Positions 1 to 9,921 of a stretch of 64,000 bases of DNA are shown in pieces (positions within the stretch are counted from its first letter, which is position 1; every line of letters starts with the position of its first letter). The translations under genes were made by a program, and so were the position numbers. Under the pieces are notes generated by a model, which was given only the letters and a program-made list of their open reading frames with translations, searched no databases and had not been told where the DNA came from. This DNA is from a virus: positions 51,250 through 115,249 of IMG/VR virus record IMGVR_UViG_3300042868_004707. The stretch is one strand, 5' to 3'.

Positions 1-3000
1 AAATCAATAGGAGGTGCACTAAACATGTTAGGGTTACCTACATATGCTGCTTGTGGATTACTTGTATCAATAGTTAATAAGTTATTATACATTAATGATT
101 TGTTTTCAAACCTAGCAAGGATTGCTCTGTTTTGAATACCATCTAATGATATAAGATTTCCATAGTTTTGTGGAAAATCATAAAAAGAAAGAGCTCTGTA
201 TATTAACCAGTTATTCACTTTATTATCTGCATCTGTAAATTGCTTTTCAGAATAAATAGTTCTAAAAGGATAATACGTAGAACAGATTGCATTCCAATCA
301 ATAGGAAGATTCGTAAATGAATTTTCTTTATTTTGTTTTGAGAAAGTTACATTATAATAATATGTATTATCTTGCTCAATAGGAACAAATGATTGTTGCA
401 CCCATGCATCAGGAATACTTGTAGATACATGTGGCCAGAAATCACCTTCTCTATTATTGAATGCTTGTCTAAGATCTAAATTATAAGAACTCTCACAATA
501 GAAATTAGGAACACCATATGCAAACATATAAAAATATCCATCATAATAAGTTAACTCACTAGGTGAATTAATACTAGTGTATTGTGTTGTATCATTAGGA
601 CAATCAAAATTATGAGCTTTATATGAAATAAAGTTTACTAATTGTTGGTTTGCAGCTGTTGCATTACGTAATACACTTCTTGCAGAATGCCAGTATTTTG
701 GATATGCAATGTTTCCAATTGCATCATAAAACACATCTGAATCATCAGGAGCATTCACTCTATTTTGTAAAAAGAAAGGAAGTTTTGTTTTAAATGCAAA
801 TTTACCAATGAATGTATCTCCTCCAAATATAGTGGATTCTGTAGGAGTAAATTGTGAAAATATCACTTGAAACCCTGTATCCACTTTTTCATATGAATAT
901 ATTTGACCCCATTGTCCAGGAACAATATTTTTAATTGATCCATAATATGAAACAACATTAATATCTTGTTCTCTTTGTGGAGTGGCACAAGCATTAGTTC
1001 CTCCAATTGTAAATCTAGAATTATCTTCAATTAAAGAATTCCCTAAGTAAACTAATGAATCTGTTTTACTAGGAAAAGGAAGACTATCATCTGTTTTTAA
1101 ATAGACAGAAGTTTCTCTATTGTAATTATTAATATTATTATCATCACCAACGTTTTGTAATCCAGGAATTAAATATCTTTTTATATCAAGATTTCTTTGT
1201 TTGATTCCTAAATTATTGTATACAGGAGAATGATAACTGTAACTAGCTATAGAATTAAATGAGTATGCATAGTTTTTTCTAGTTATACCATTAATGTATA
1301 TTTCTAAATAAGCTTGATAAGCTGCAAACAATGCAACAATATCTCCTCCAGCAATGTTTGAAGAACTTTGTAATGCAACTTGTTGAGCTTCTTTACTTAA
1401 TAATCTATACTTAGCATTGTCTCTCACTTCAACAAAGTGAGCTCTACCACCACCATACATTACATTCTCAAGCTTTAGTACATCACCTAAGAAAGGTTGT
1501 CCAAAAGATGTTTCTGGAGAATTAAATATTTGTCTGTTTGTAAGAGATTCTGATAATGGAGCTAGAGGTTCTTCTTCTTTACAACCTGGATCTCTTACTT
1601 CAGAATCTTTTGAAAAGTTTTTTCTTTTTCCTCTACCTAATGTAGGAAAAGTTCCAACTCTTACATATATTTTAAGATTATGACCAGAACCTATCCAAGG
1701 ACTTTCTATAGGTCCTTCTACAGCATCATCAAAATATACAGTTATACCAGCTCTACCATTTTCAGCTCCAACAGTCCAAATATCATAATTTGCATATCTA
1801 GAATAAGCTACACATTTTTTATTATCTGGAACATATCCTGGAATTCCTGGTGTAATTTGATAAGAAGCATATCCATAAGCTACAGGACCAGAATTCCATC
1901 TTACTTGTTCCACTTTATTAAATACACCTTCTCCTAAGAATGTAGGTTTTATAATTGAACAAATTTTTAAAGGATTGTTTTCAAGATGAAGTTCATATAT
2001 TTTTCTTATTATTTCTTTGTTTGTATTACAATCAGTATATCTAACTGCTGTATATGGACCTAATTCATCTTCATTATTAAAACTACGAACAATGATATCA
2101 AAAGATTCACATGACTCAAAATATGCATTATTATTAGCATTTAAAAATGCATCTTCACTAAGATCATTATATGGATAGTTTGGATAGTAATATGTTTCTT
2201 CTTCTTTAACATAGCTTCCTACATTACGAAGAATACCTTTAGCAACAATAGATCTATTTGTACTTCTATCACCACGAACAATTTTATATCCTACAATATC
2301 ATCTTTCTCTTCATTTGTTAAATTAGACTCTCTGATTAATTGTATAACCTGTTCGTTGTTAATTTTTATACCAATAGGATAAATTGCACTAGATTGTTGC
2401 ATTTCCACTTGATATCTATCTGAAACAATTACAGGAACAGAAGATTCAAATGAAGGACTAATTAATATATCAGGAAACTTATGATGTCTAATTTGTTGAT
2501 TAGCTAAGTCTCCCCAAACTTCTACATTACAAGGATAAGTTTCTGTAGATTCCCAATAAGCAAATTGACCAAATTGATATGGTCCTTTATAACTAGGCTC
2601 ATCAGAGAATTGTGGAGATATTCCTATTACAGAAGCTGTATTATATATTTTCCAATAAGGAGCAGAAGTTCCTTCTCCTATAAAATCAGGATTGGTGTTT
2701 GGAACATCTGGTTGACTTACTATCTCATTGTTTGTTTGTTTTCTACCTGGAATATGAAAACCATCTGTTTGTTTTCCATTTCTTAATAAGAATACAATCT
2801 CAAGTGCATACACTTCATCACGCAAGTACCCACGTAAGTTTGTTGCATTCACTTCATCTGCATAACTTTCTGTAGAAGGTATTCTCCAACTTTCCCATTG
2901 AAGAGTTATTTGATTAGCTATTTTTTGATAATTCACTCTATCTATTGTAGATAGTTTATCCCAAACTAAAACATCTTGCACTGCAGTTAAATCTCCTGCT

Positions 3001-3962
3001 ACATCATAGTATGGAAACTTTTCAAATATATCATTTATAGAAAGTCTTATATCAGTTTTACTTTGTCCTGTATAAGTTATTTGTTGTGTAAAATTATCTA
3101 TGAAGTATGTTCCAACAAGTTCAACTGATGATATACCATTAATTGTTTTTATTACAGCTAAGTTATAATATTGATACTTTCCTGTTGTATCTAAATTAGT
3201 TATATCAATAACTATTGACTTTCCTACAGGATAGTTAAAATTTACTGTAGTGAAGTCTGGATCTGCAATAGGTGTAGGATTTGTTATAGAATAGAAAGAA
3301 GTGTATGGACTACCTTGTGCATCTGTATATTGTATACCAAATTGATAAGTACCTGCAATTAAATCTCCTCCTGAAATTACATCTATAATTTCTAATTGAG
3401 GAATATTAAAATTAGGTTGTATTTTTAATTTATTACAATCTAATTCATCTAATGTAAGTACACTACAAGAATTAGGAATAATCTCTGTTACATAAGGCAC
3501 ATTATCAATGTCCATATATCTTCTAGGATTAAATCCATCTGTCCAATAAATCTCTGTAGAGCAGTTTGTTATTCTATGAACAACTTTAGGTATAGGATGG
3601 TCAATGTTAAAGTTTAAACAATTAGCATTTACAATTGTTCTGTAAATACAATCATTATTAATCATCTGTCCTATTTCACTTTCTCCTGTAGAAGAGTTAG
3701 CTAAAAAGAAAATAAACTTGTTTCTTTCTTGTATAAAATGACTTCCAATTAAGGAATATCCGTTAGGGAAACTAATACATAATTCATTCCCTGGCTCATT
3801 CTGGTAGTTTACAGAATTAGCATCAAAGTTTTCAACAGCAGCATTCAATGCATATGTAAGTGTGCCTGGTTTAATCTGATTAACAGATTGATCCATGTTC
3901 AGTCCTACAGTGGCATTATTATACTCCTGCTTAATGTTTCCTTGTTGTTGTTCTTCAGCCAT
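1..3962 (-). CDS. Tail stabilisation/muzzle-type protein (P22 gp10-like), C-terminus outside window
   Basis: An uninterrupted leftward frame of more than 1,300 codons starts at 3962 and leaves the window at position 1. The N-terminus has the pattern GLNMDQSVNQI, then PGTLTYALNA and YQNEPGNELC, which resembles the gp10/gp12-type tail nozzle proteins that crAss-like genomes call tail stabilisation or muzzle protein. The rest is beta-rich with many Asn, Tyr and Ile residues and no visible enzyme motif. It follows the ring-protein genes by five bases, as expected for a tail nozzle gene. The role at the distal tail is inferred from family and context. Rightward open frames inside it are antisense shadows. 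Confidence 0.75.
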   Translation of the reverse strand, partial: MAEEQQQGNIKQEYNNATVGLNMDQSVNQIKPGTLTYALNAAVENFDANSVNYQNEPGNELCISFPNGYSLIGSHFIQERNKFIFFLANSSTGESEIGQMINNDCIYRTIVNANCLNFNIDHPIPKVVHRITNCSTEIYWTDGFNPRRYMDIDNVPYVTEIIPNSCSVLTLDELDCNKLKIQPNFNIPQLEIIDVISGGDLIAGTYQFGIQYTDAQGSPYTSFYSITNPTPIADPDFTTVNFNYPVGKSIVIDITNLDTTGKYQYYNLAVIKTINGISSVELVGTYFIDNFTQQITYTGQSKTDIRLSINDIFEKFPYYDVAGDLTAVQDVLVWDKLSTIDRVNYQKIANQITLQWESWRIPSTESYADEVNATNLRGYLRDEVYALEIVFLLRNGKQTDGFHIPGRKQTNNEIVSQPDVPNTNPDFIGEGTSAPYWKIYNTASVIGISPQFSDEPSYKGPYQFGQFAYWESTETYPCNVEVWGDLANQQIRHHKFPDILISPSFESSVPVIVSDRYQVEMQQSSAIYPIGIKINNEQVIQLIRESNLTNEEKDDIVGYKIVRGDRSTNRSIVAKGILRNVGSYVKEEETYYYPNYPYNDLSEDAFLNANNNAYFESCESFDIIVRSFNNEDELGPYTAVRYTDCNTNKEIIRKIYELHLENNPLKICSIIKPTFLGEGVFNKVEQVRWNSGPVAYGYASYQITPGIPGYVPDNKKCVAYSRYANYDIWTVGAENGRAGITVYFDDAVEGPIESPWIGSGHNLKIYVRVGTFPTLGRGKRKNFSKDSEVRDPGCKEEEPLAPLSESLTNRQIFNSPETSFGQPFLGDVLKLENVMYGGGRAHFVEVRDNAKYRLLSKEAQQVALQSSSNIAGGDIVALFAAYQAYLEIYINGITRKNYAYSFNSIASYSYHSPVYNNLGIKQRNLDIKRYLIPGLQNVGDDNNINNYNRETSVYLKTDDSLPFPSKTDSLVYLGNSLIEDNSRFTIGGTNACATPQREQDINVVSYYGSIKNIVPGQWGQIYSYEKVDTGFQVIFSQFTPTESTIFGGDTFIGKFAFKTKLPFFLQNRVNAPDDSDVFYDAIGNIAYPKYWHSARSVLRNATAANQQLVNFISYKAHNFDCPNDTTQYTSINSPSELTYYDGYFYMFAYGVPNFYCESSYNLDLRQAFNNREGDFWPHVSTSIPDAWVQQSFVPIEQDNTYYYNVTFSKQNKENSFTNLPIDWNAICSTYYPFRTIYSEKQFTDADNKVNNWLIYRALSFYDFPQNYGNLISLDGIQNRAILARFENKSLMYNNLLTIDTSNPQAAYVGNPNMFSAPPID

Positions 3963-3967
3963 TGTTA

Positions 3968-4942
3968 TTAATTGTTACGTCTTCTACCATATCTATTAGT
4001 ACGGTTAGGAAGCTCATACATATTAAATCTATTAAGATCGTTTTTAATTCTTCTTTGTTTCTCCCAAGGAGTTTGTTTCTTCATTTCAATCTCAGCCATG
4101 ATGTACGCTTCTTCATAAGCTTGTTTGTGATACATCATTTTTTGTTGCAACTGATTAAAAGTTTCATCATTAGTTTGATTCGTAAGAGTTTCAAACATTT
4201 TAAATTTAATGAATGCTTCTACATATTCTCTAATACGATAATTGTCTGGAATCATTTGATTACCTATTTCATCATATTCTGTAGCATAGAATAATAAATG
4301 TACAACACCATTTCTAAAATTAGTTACAAACTTATTATCTCTAATATCAAAACTATCGTAACTAGCAGCACCAGGAGTGAATTCATGAATAGGAGGAGCT
4401 TCAGCATAGAAGTCCCAATTGTTTGTATATTCCACTCCACAGTTTTGTTTTGCAGATATATTACCAGGTTTAAGTAAATACTGATGAGTAAATCCTCTAG
4501 CAACAGTGTTGTTTGTTTTGTATACAGCTTGTACTAATTCTGGCATACATGTACCATTACATGCAGGATCTTGACAACCTGGTCTATTACAAGGAGTTCC
4601 TCCAATAGTTAATGGAGCCACTTGAATAGTGGTTGCACTAGCAGCTTGTGAATAAAATGAATTAGCTGATTGATATGGATATCCAGAAACTTCTGTACAC
4701 ATCCAAGCTTCTCTTACAGCATAAAAGTTATCAGGAAGTCTAGCTTGAAAATCTTCTACAAACAAGATTTCTTCACTTATTACAAATGTAGTTCTTCCTA
4801 ACTTCTTTAGAGCTTTGTCTAAGTAAGTAGGAAATAAAAGATCATCTATTGCACCAGTATCGAAATAACTTTTAAGTTCTTCTTTAACAGTGGCATAAAC
4901 AGGTTCTGGTGATACGAAATTATATTTATAGTAGTATGACAT
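3968..4942 (-). CDS. Putative head-tail connector/tail tubular (ring) protein
   Basis: 324 aa. The N-terminal part (VKEELKSYFDTGAIDD, then YLDKALKKLG) looks like the helical start of gp4-type tail tubular or connector proteins. A central Cys-rich patch around residues 125-140 (CNRPGCQDPACNGTC) could bind metal. The C-terminal third is charged and helical, ending in an Arg/Asn-rich tail. It lies between the IHF-like gene and the tail nozzle gene. Ring-protein identity is inferred from context and overall look rather than a diagnostic motif; it could be another neck component. Confidence 0.5.
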   Translation of the reverse strand: MSYYYKYNFVSPEPVYATVKEELKSYFDTGAIDDLLFPTYLDKALKKLGRTTFVISEEILFVEDFQARLPDNFYAVREAWMCTEVSGYPYQSANSFYSQAASATTIQVAPLTIGGTPCNRPGCQDPACNGTCMPELVQAVYKTNNTVARGFTHQYLLKPGNISAKQNCGVEYTNNWDFYAEAPPIHEFTPGAASYDSFDIRDNKFVTNFRNGVVHLLFYATEYDEIGNQMIPDNYRIREYVEAFIKFKMFETLTNQTNDETFNQLQQKMMYHKQAYEEAYIMAEIEMKKQTPWEKQRRIKNDLNRFNMYELPNRTNRYGRRRNN

Positions 4943-4948
4943 AGTTTA

Positions 4949-5428
4949 TTATTTTTTCCATTCACGATAAATGTGTTGATACTTGTCGTTGGTTTTTAAG
5001 TAATGTGACAATAGTCTTGATGTAAGTCTAGAAGGTTTGAAATACCATAGATCAGAATGTTTAAATCGTGCTGTTGACTTAAACCACATCCAACCAAAGA
5101 AATATCCTTCTGTGTGATAATTGAAGTTGTATATAACCTTACCTTTCTCTTTAGTTTTTTGCCAGTCAATAGGTAAGTTTACAAACTCTTTACCATCTAT
5201 ATTATTTTTTAGTTTTCTTCTTTTCTTTTTATTGATTGAGAACTCTCCAAACCCATAAGGTAGTTTTGCTTTATCACCTGTTTCTAAAATGTATTCTTTA
5301 AATAACTCATTGAATGTATAGAGAATATTTCTCCACTCATCATATGTAAGTTTTATAGAAGGGTGTTTTTTGCAAAACTGATTATAGTTTTCTTTACTAG
5401 AGCTTCTCCAATCAATCTTCGTTCTCAT
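4949..5428 (-). CDS. IHF/HU-like DNA-binding protein
   Basis: 159 aa, strongly basic. Residues about 30-70 follow the HU/IHF plan: a helical stretch (YDEWRNILYTFNELFKEYI), a GDKAKLP turn, the GFGEFSI beta strand equivalent to the GFGxF motif of HU, then a KKKRRK patch. crAss-like genomes carry conserved IHF-like subunits in the virion gene block, which supports the call. The C-terminal half is rich in Trp, Tyr and Arg and has no recognised counterpart. Its start overlaps the stop of the upstream gene by one base, so the two are probably translationally coupled. It could organise packaged DNA or act in the particle. Confidence 0.6.
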   Translation of the reverse strand: MRTKIDWRSSSKENYNQFCKKHPSIKLTYDEWRNILYTFNELFKEYILETGDKAKLPYGFGEFSINKKKRRKLKNNIDGKEFVNLPIDWQKTKEKGKVIYNFNYHTEGYFFGWMWFKSTARFKHSDLWYFKPSRLTSRLLSHYLKTNDKYQHIYREWKK

Positions 5429-6156
5429 TAACTATTTGGTTTTGAGTTAGGTGCTTGTCCATCTATTCCTTCTGCACTCATGTCTGTTTTAAGATTGAAG
5501 TATGTAGATAAAAGTTTTTGAGATGTAAGTTCTAATGTTTGCTGTTCCAAGTATCCAGGAAGAGGAAACTCTTTATCTAATGGATTCTTACATATCTCAT
5601 CTAATGTATACTCTGGAGATCCACATCCACATTCTGGATACATGATTTCATTATTTACATCTTCTTCAAATAAAGCTACAAATCGAATTGATTTAAGTAA
5701 AGGATTGTTTACATATAGATATCCATTAGATATCCAGAAGTATTCTTCTTTCTTGATTATAGGAAGCTTTAATAGATTGATGTATCTGTTTACAGTGATC
5801 TCTTTTAATTTCTTTCCTGTACCACCCATAGCATTAATAGAATAAACTCCTTGTATTACATATTGGTAATTACCTTCTGATATACGTGGGAGTTTAAGTT
5901 TTGTTCTTGCAATAGTACATTCATCTACATAGTTACAACATTCAGAGATGGGTACTTCTATCATCTCTAAACATGGAATAGTAGTGAACAATGTGTCAGT
6001 TGCCCAAAGTTTTCTAAGATTGGTTTCTCTTTTAATAAGTAATAAAGCATTGTTTCTAATCTCAGAAGCAATTGCACGGTCAGTTATAAGAGAGTCAGTC
6101 GATAATATTTTATGAACTGAACGAACGTCACTAACAAGTTTTCTTAATGTTGCCAT
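5428..6156 (-). CDS. crAss-like neck/ring structural protein
   Basis: 242 aa. The N-terminal region (LSTDSLITDRAIASEIRNNAL, then IKRETNLRKLW and IPCLEMIEVPISECC) resembles a protein family found beside the tail genes of crAss-like phages. It contains paired cysteines (CCNYVDEC near residues 80-87, CGCG near 180) and a low-complexity Pro/Asn/Ser tail. The first 13 bases overlap the end of the Endo VII-like gene. A role in the head-to-tail ring stack is inferred from position. Confidence 0.5.
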   Translation of the reverse strand: MATLRKLVSDVRSVHKILSTDSLITDRAIASEIRNNALLLIKRETNLRKLWATDTLFTTIPCLEMIEVPISECCNYVDECTIARTKLKLPRISEGNYQYVIQGVYSINAMGGTGKKLKEITVNRYINLLKLPIIKKEEYFWISNGYLYVNNPLLKSIRFVALFEEDVNNEIMYPECGCGSPEYTLDEICKNPLDKEFPLPGYLEQQTLELTSQKLLSTYFNLKTDMSAEGIDGQAPNSKPNS

Positions 6157-6650
6157 TTTTCTAAATAAATTATTGCGTTATTTAATAATTTTTTATCATC
6201 TTTAAAGTTTCCAAGAGCTAAATTACAATTATGACATAATATTCCTCTTATTTTATTAGAAACATGACAATGGTCAATATATAAATCTCTTTTATATTTT
6301 ATAAAATGTTCTTTTCTTGATAAAGAACATATACTACATTTATTATCATCTCTTAATAATAAAGAATCAAATTCTTCTGGAGTTAATTTATATGGTCTTA
6401 ATCTACTTTTAGTTCTTCTTTCTGGATTATTTTTCCAATCTTCTTTAGATTTTACACTTAACTTTTCTTTATTTTTTACATAATGTTTTCTTGATAACTC
6501 TTTAGCTTTATCTTGATTGTTATCATAATACAACTTAGCTGTTTTAGAAGTGCATTGTTTACATATAGATTTTAAACCATCTCCATTATGAGAATTTTTA
6601 TAAAAATCATCAGTACTTTTATTTATTTTACATCGATTGCAAACTTTCAT
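6144..6650 (-). CDS. Endonuclease VII-like HNH homing endonuclease
   Basis: 168 aa from the Met at 6650 (MKVCNRCKINK). A longer frame reaches 6701 but would run into the upstream gene; the internal Met gives clean spacing after the stop at 6655. The N-terminal CNRCKINK and CKQCTSK pairs form a zinc knuckle. The C-terminal half has CSICSL, YIDHCHVSNKIRG and LCHNCNLALG, the Endonuclease VII/HNH motif with metal-binding Cys and His. The gene is AT-rich and wedged between two structural genes, overlapping the next by 13 bases, typical of a free-standing homing endonuclease. Activity has not been shown. Confidence 0.85.
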   Translation of the reverse strand: MKVCNRCKINKSTDDFYKNSHNGDGLKSICKQCTSKTAKLYYDNNQDKAKELSRKHYVKNKEKLSVKSKEDWKNNPERRTKSRLRPYKLTPEEFDSLLLRDDNKCSICSLSRKEHFIKYKRDLYIDHCHVSNKIRGILCHNCNLALGNFKDDKKLLNNAIIYLEKWQH

Positions 6651-6654
6651 AACT

Positions 6655-7869
6655 TTAAATTCTTTCTTCAAATTCGGCAACTTTACCTTTAATAGAATCA
6701 TACACTAAAACTAATGCACAACGGATACTGTGTACGAAATTATTATCTAAGTGCCATCTATCTGTTCCAGATAAGCTAGGCATTTGTTGTATTCTTACTC
6801 CCTTCACTTCTTTAGCCATATAGTGATGTTTATCACCTGTATGAACTTCTCTGTAAACAGCATCACCAAATTGATGACTATATTTAGAATGTGTTGCAAA
6901 TAATAATGGAAGATCTTCTATCTTACAATTACCATGATGCCATCCAATAAATGTATTTCCTAATGTGATTCCTTTTATAACAGAATGTTCTCTTATAAAC
7001 TCTACATCTAATTCATCTCTAAAGAACACATCTAATGCATGTGCTAGATAATAAGATTTAGTTCTATCATGGTTTCCTTGTACAAGAACAACAGTTACAT
7101 TGTTACAATGTTGTCTCAACATATTAATTGTATCTACAAGAATAGCAAAGCCTAATTCATACTCTTCTGCATAATCCATTATAGTGTCTTGTGGAGTACC
7201 GTTTGTAGTTTGGTGTTGATAATTATCAGTGTGAAAATAATCGTTGGATATAGGAAGAATGATATTGTTTACATTGTAATTACTAGTCACTTTCTCAATC
7301 AAAGACTGAGCCACACTAACATATCTTAAAACTCTTGTAGTTATGTCATTATCACCATCCACTGTTCTTTTAGCTAAATGATAATCAGATATAGAGATTT
7401 CTACATCTACAAAGTCTTTATCTACAAAACGATCTACTTTGGTGATTGATACATTATTTGGTTTGTAGTTTTCTAAAAATCTTGCAAAGTCTTCAGGAGA
7501 GTAATCTTTTGCTTCTTTTCTTTTTGAAAAGATTGAGGAAGTGAATTTACCATTAGGTAATAATTTAGACCAGTAGTTTGTTATAACATACTTATCTAAG
7601 TTTATCTTATGTAACTTAGCTAGTTCAATGTCATCTTTAGGTTCAAAGTCTGTAACTATTGTACTTTCTATTGTACCTTTTTCAACATTCACTTTGCGTT
7701 CTCCTGCAATAGTTTTTATTACATCTTCATTATCTTTTTCTCTAAGTTCTTTCATGAGCTCATTGACCTCAAATTCACTTATCCCTAGTTTCTCAGCATA
7801 GAACTTTTTACTTTTCTTCTGACTTAATAACTCTTCTAATCGGTTCAATAAACTTTGATTTTCAGACAT
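6655..7869 (-). CDS. Calcineurin-like metallophosphoesterase
   Basis: 404 aa. Residues 1-50 look like a helix-turn-helix (YAEKLGISEFEVNELMKEL). The phosphoesterase motifs follow in order: DYH near 162-164, SNDYFH near 208-213, QGNHDR at 264-269, GWHHGN near 318 and HTGDKHH near 345. These match the metal-binding D-x-H, GNHD and GH-x-H signatures of the calcineurin/Mre11 superfamily. A phosphodiesterase or nuclease role is expected, with the substrate unknown. It has its own promoter at 7899-7930 and sits just past a terminator, so it can be expressed apart from the fibre genes. Confidence 0.85.
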   Translation of the reverse strand: MSENQSLLNRLEELLSQKKSKKFYAEKLGISEFEVNELMKELREKDNEDVIKTIAGERKVNVEKGTIESTIVTDFEPKDDIELAKLHKINLDKYVITNYWSKLLPNGKFTSSIFSKRKEAKDYSPEDFARFLENYKPNNVSITKVDRFVDKDFVDVEISISDYHLAKRTVDGDNDITTRVLRYVSVAQSLIEKVTSNYNVNNIILPISNDYFHTDNYQHQTTNGTPQDTIMDYAEEYELGFAILVDTINMLRQHCNNVTVVLVQGNHDRTKSYYLAHALDVFFRDELDVEFIREHSVIKGITLGNTFIGWHHGNCKIEDLPLLFATHSKYSHQFGDAVYREVHTGDKHHYMAKEVKGVRIQQMPSLSGTDRWHLDNNFVHSIRCALVLVYDSIKGKVAEFEERI

Positions 7870-7898
7870 ATTTGCTCATGTTAGTTAAAAAAATATTG

Positions 7899-7930
7899 TA
7901 AAGATAATTAATAGTTTTTATATATTCCAA
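7899..7930 (-). promoter_or_regulatory. Bacteroidota-type promoter for the metallophosphoesterase gene
   Basis: Leftward reading gives TTG, 21 bases, then TATCTTTA, close to the TTG/TAnnTTTG consensus of Bacteroidota sigma-70 promoters. It lies 30 bases upstream of the start at 7869 and downstream of a terminator. Confidence 0.65.
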
Positions 7931-7978
7931 ATAATTTTAGTTAGAGACTTAATTCTTTATAATTAAAATAGTTAGAAA

Positions 7979-8040
7979 CAAAAACTCCCCAAGAAAAACC
8001 TTGAGGAGAAATCTTGTAAAACCAACAAAACAAGATTTTT
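7979..8040 (-). terminator. Rho-independent terminator after the fibre genes
   Basis: Leftward RNA has two hairpins in a row. The first pairs AAATCTTGT with ACAAGATTT. The second has a CTCCtCAAG / CTTGGGGAG stem followed by TTTTTG at 7979-7984. It lies directly after the stop of the 93-aa gene and should end leftward transcripts of the fibre block. Confidence 0.8.
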
Positions 8041-8044
8041 TATT

Positions 8045-8326
8045 TTAAATAGGTATAGTAGTAGTACTAGTTGTTGTAGGACTAACTGTTGTTGTAGTGG
8101 TAGTTGTAGATTCTAATAAAATATCTACATAGTTTGTGCACACCCCATTAGATTTAATTCTAACAGTAGTAGTATAATCAGGAACTAATGCAGAAGAATA
8201 TCCTGCAAGCAATGCTGATTTAGAAACTCCTGATTCAAAAGCTGACACATATCCATCTAGATTTGAATATAAATCAAATGGACCTGAATCACTTCCTGCG
8301 GTTGTTAATGTTATTAATATTGTCAT
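8045..8326 (-). CDS. Small virion-associated protein with poly-threonine C-terminus
   Basis: 93 aa. The N-terminal domain (MTILITLTTAGSDSGPFDLY, then AFESGVSKSALLAGY) is compact and beta-rich. The last 22 residues are almost all Thr in two runs split by VSP. It is the last gene before a strong terminator and belongs to a run of structural genes sharing poly-Thr segments. It is likely a minor fibre or decoration component; no enzyme motif is visible. Confidence 0.6.
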   Translation of the reverse strand: MTILITLTTAGSDSGPFDLYSNLDGYVSAFESGVSKSALLAGYSSALVPDYTTTVRIKSNGVCTNYVDILLESTTTTTTTVSPTTTSTTTIPI

Positions 8327-8345
8327 ATTATATTATTTTAAATTA

Positions 8346-9518
8346 TTAAATACAATAGCTTATTGGATATTCAATACGTCCATCTGTTCTAATTTCTACA
8401 TATCCTGAAGCATCTCCAAGTATTTGTATATGCCAAAATCTATTATTTCCATTAAAAGGACTAGAACCATCAGGATTTATGTACGCATATTTATTAAGAC
8501 CAACATTTTTGATATATAATGTGGTAGTTAATTCATAAGTACAAGTATCTGGTGAATTAGTTGCTTTACTTTCAGTAGATATTAACATAGGTGCAATACA
8601 ACATTCATTAAGTTTTATAGGATCTGGTAAAGGAGTAATCTCTGAATCTATTTCTATATATTGTGAAATATATGGATTAGTTCTACTTACACAAATAGTT
8701 TCAGTTCCAACTTTATTAAATGAGAATGTGTAATACTCATTAGAAAAACAAGCTTCATCTACATACACGTAAACTGTATTATTATCACTATCGTCTAATT
8801 GTTCTTGAGTTACAGTAACTTCATAAACATAACAATCGCAATATATAGTGGTTGTGGTGGTCGTAGTTGGTACTACAGTAGTGCTTGTAGTAGTTGTTGT
8901 GATACATTCTCCAATTACGTATATATCACCTTCTCCACATGAAAATGTAGGAGTTGGAGCTGTTGATAGTACACAAAATGTAGGAAGATCTCCTGTACCA
9001 ACCTCTGCTGTTTGAACATCTCCATAACAATCTGTATATTCAAATATTGCATATAGTTTTCCTGGACAGTTTATACTTACATTAACTTCATAATTTAAAC
9101 AAGATGACACAACAGTTGTTGTGGTTGTAGTTGTACTAGAAGAAGAAGAAGTAGTAGTGGTTGATGTTGAACTACTGCTACTAGTTGTAGTTGTAGTTAC
9201 AGGTAATGTAGTGGTGGTTGTAGTTGTTGGAGGTAATGTTGTTGTAGTTGTAGTAGTTGGACAACATACATTTAATTGACTATATATGTTAGTTATATCT
9301 TCTGTAATAACCATTACATCTTCTGTAAGATTTATCACATTTTCCGTAATAGAATCAACATCAGCTTTAACTTCACATATAACAGCATCAAATTTAGCAA
9401 GAATAGTATTTAATCCATCACACGTACTTACATCTGTACAAGGAAGTGGAGTGCTATCATATTTGACAGCACTCGTTCCTATTATACTTGTGTTATTTAT
9501 TTGAGAGCAATTAGCCAT
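8346..9518 (-). CDS. Head-fibre-like protein with mucin-like Thr/Ser linkers
   Basis: 390 aa. Residues 1-85 hold an anchor-like module (KYDSTPLPC, then LNTILAKFDAVIC) and a helical stretch of ITEDV/ITEDI repeats ending in CC. Residues about 88-145 are Thr and Ser runs broken by LPP, LPV and VV, resembling a mucin linker. Beta-rich domains with many Cys follow, with another Thr run near 225. The N-terminal module is shared with the next two genes upstream. The layout suggests a fibre with an anchor, coiled stalk, flexible linker and distal binding domains; receptor or glycan binding is inferred. Confidence 0.6.
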   Translation of the reverse strand: MANCSQINNTSIIGTSAVKYDSTPLPCTDVSTCDGLNTILAKFDAVICEVKADVDSITENVINLTEDVMVITEDITNIYSQLNVCCPTTTTTTTLPPTTTTTTTLPVTTTTTSSSSSTSTTTTSSSSSTTTTTTTVVSSCLNYEVNVSINCPGKLYAIFEYTDCYGDVQTAEVGTGDLPTFCVLSTAPTPTFSCGEGDIYVIGECITTTTTSTTVVPTTTTTTTIYCDCYVYEVTVTQEQLDDSDNNTVYVYVDEACFSNEYYTFSFNKVGTETICVSRTNPYISQYIEIDSEITPLPDPIKLNECCIAPMLISTESKATNSPDTCTYELTTTLYIKNVGLNKYAYINPDGSSPFNGNNRFWHIQILGDASGYVEIRTDGRIEYPISYCI

Positions 9519-9525
9519 TTTATTT

Positions 9526-9909
9526 TTAAATTAAAGTGGTAGTTGTAGTGGTTGTTGCAGAACAACATTCATCTAATCTATTGTATATATCAACTATATC
9601 ACCATTGATGTCAATCACTTGATTAGTGATGTTTGTAACTTGGTTAGTTAGATAATTTATCTGCGTTATCAAATTACAAATAATCTCATCTATCTTTTGT
9701 AACACTACATTAAGTGTATCACATGGTTCAGCCACTATACATGGTAATTCAGGACCATCATAGACAATAGTACTAGATATAGTTAAATGAGTGCTACATG
9801 GATTGTTGTTGTTACAACTACTATTGGTAATTGTAGAACTACACCCACAAGGACTATTTAAGACTACGTCTGTACAACAAGGATTGACTGGTAAAAAAGG
9901 ATATGCCAT
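9526..9909 (-). CDS. Short fibre protein: anchor module plus poly-threonine tail
   Basis: 127 aa. Its N-terminal module (VYDGPELPC, LNVVLQKIDEIIC) matches that of the 390-aa protein, followed by heptad-like repeats (YLTNQVTNITNQV), DECC and seven Thr at the C-terminus. It looks like a fibre stem with no distal domain. It could be a natural short form that co-assembles with the longer fibre or a remnant after loss of the distal part. The intact frame and tight spacing argue that it is expressed. Confidence 0.55.
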   Translation of the reverse strand: MAYPFLPVNPCCTDVVLNSPCGCSSTITNSSCNNNNPCSTHLTISSTIVYDGPELPCIVAEPCDTLNVVLQKIDEIICNLITQINYLTNQVTNITNQVIDINGDIVDIYNRLDECCSATTTTTTTLI

Positions 9910-9921
9910 TTTGATAAGTTG

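Noticed and set aside
1680-2786. Two rightward open frames with Tyr/Ser/Ile-rich translation
   Set aside because: They are antisense to the long tail protein frame and have no start context or motif.
3962-4294. Rightward 110-codon open frame
   Set aside because: It lies fully antisense to a well-supported structural gene and its translation is rich in Phe, Ile and Ser as expected of a shadow frame.
8870-9260. Triplet-like repeats that could suggest a CRISPR or slippage locus
   Set aside because: The repeats encode Thr and Ser with mixed codons, no regular spacer exists, and they lie within an intact reading frame.
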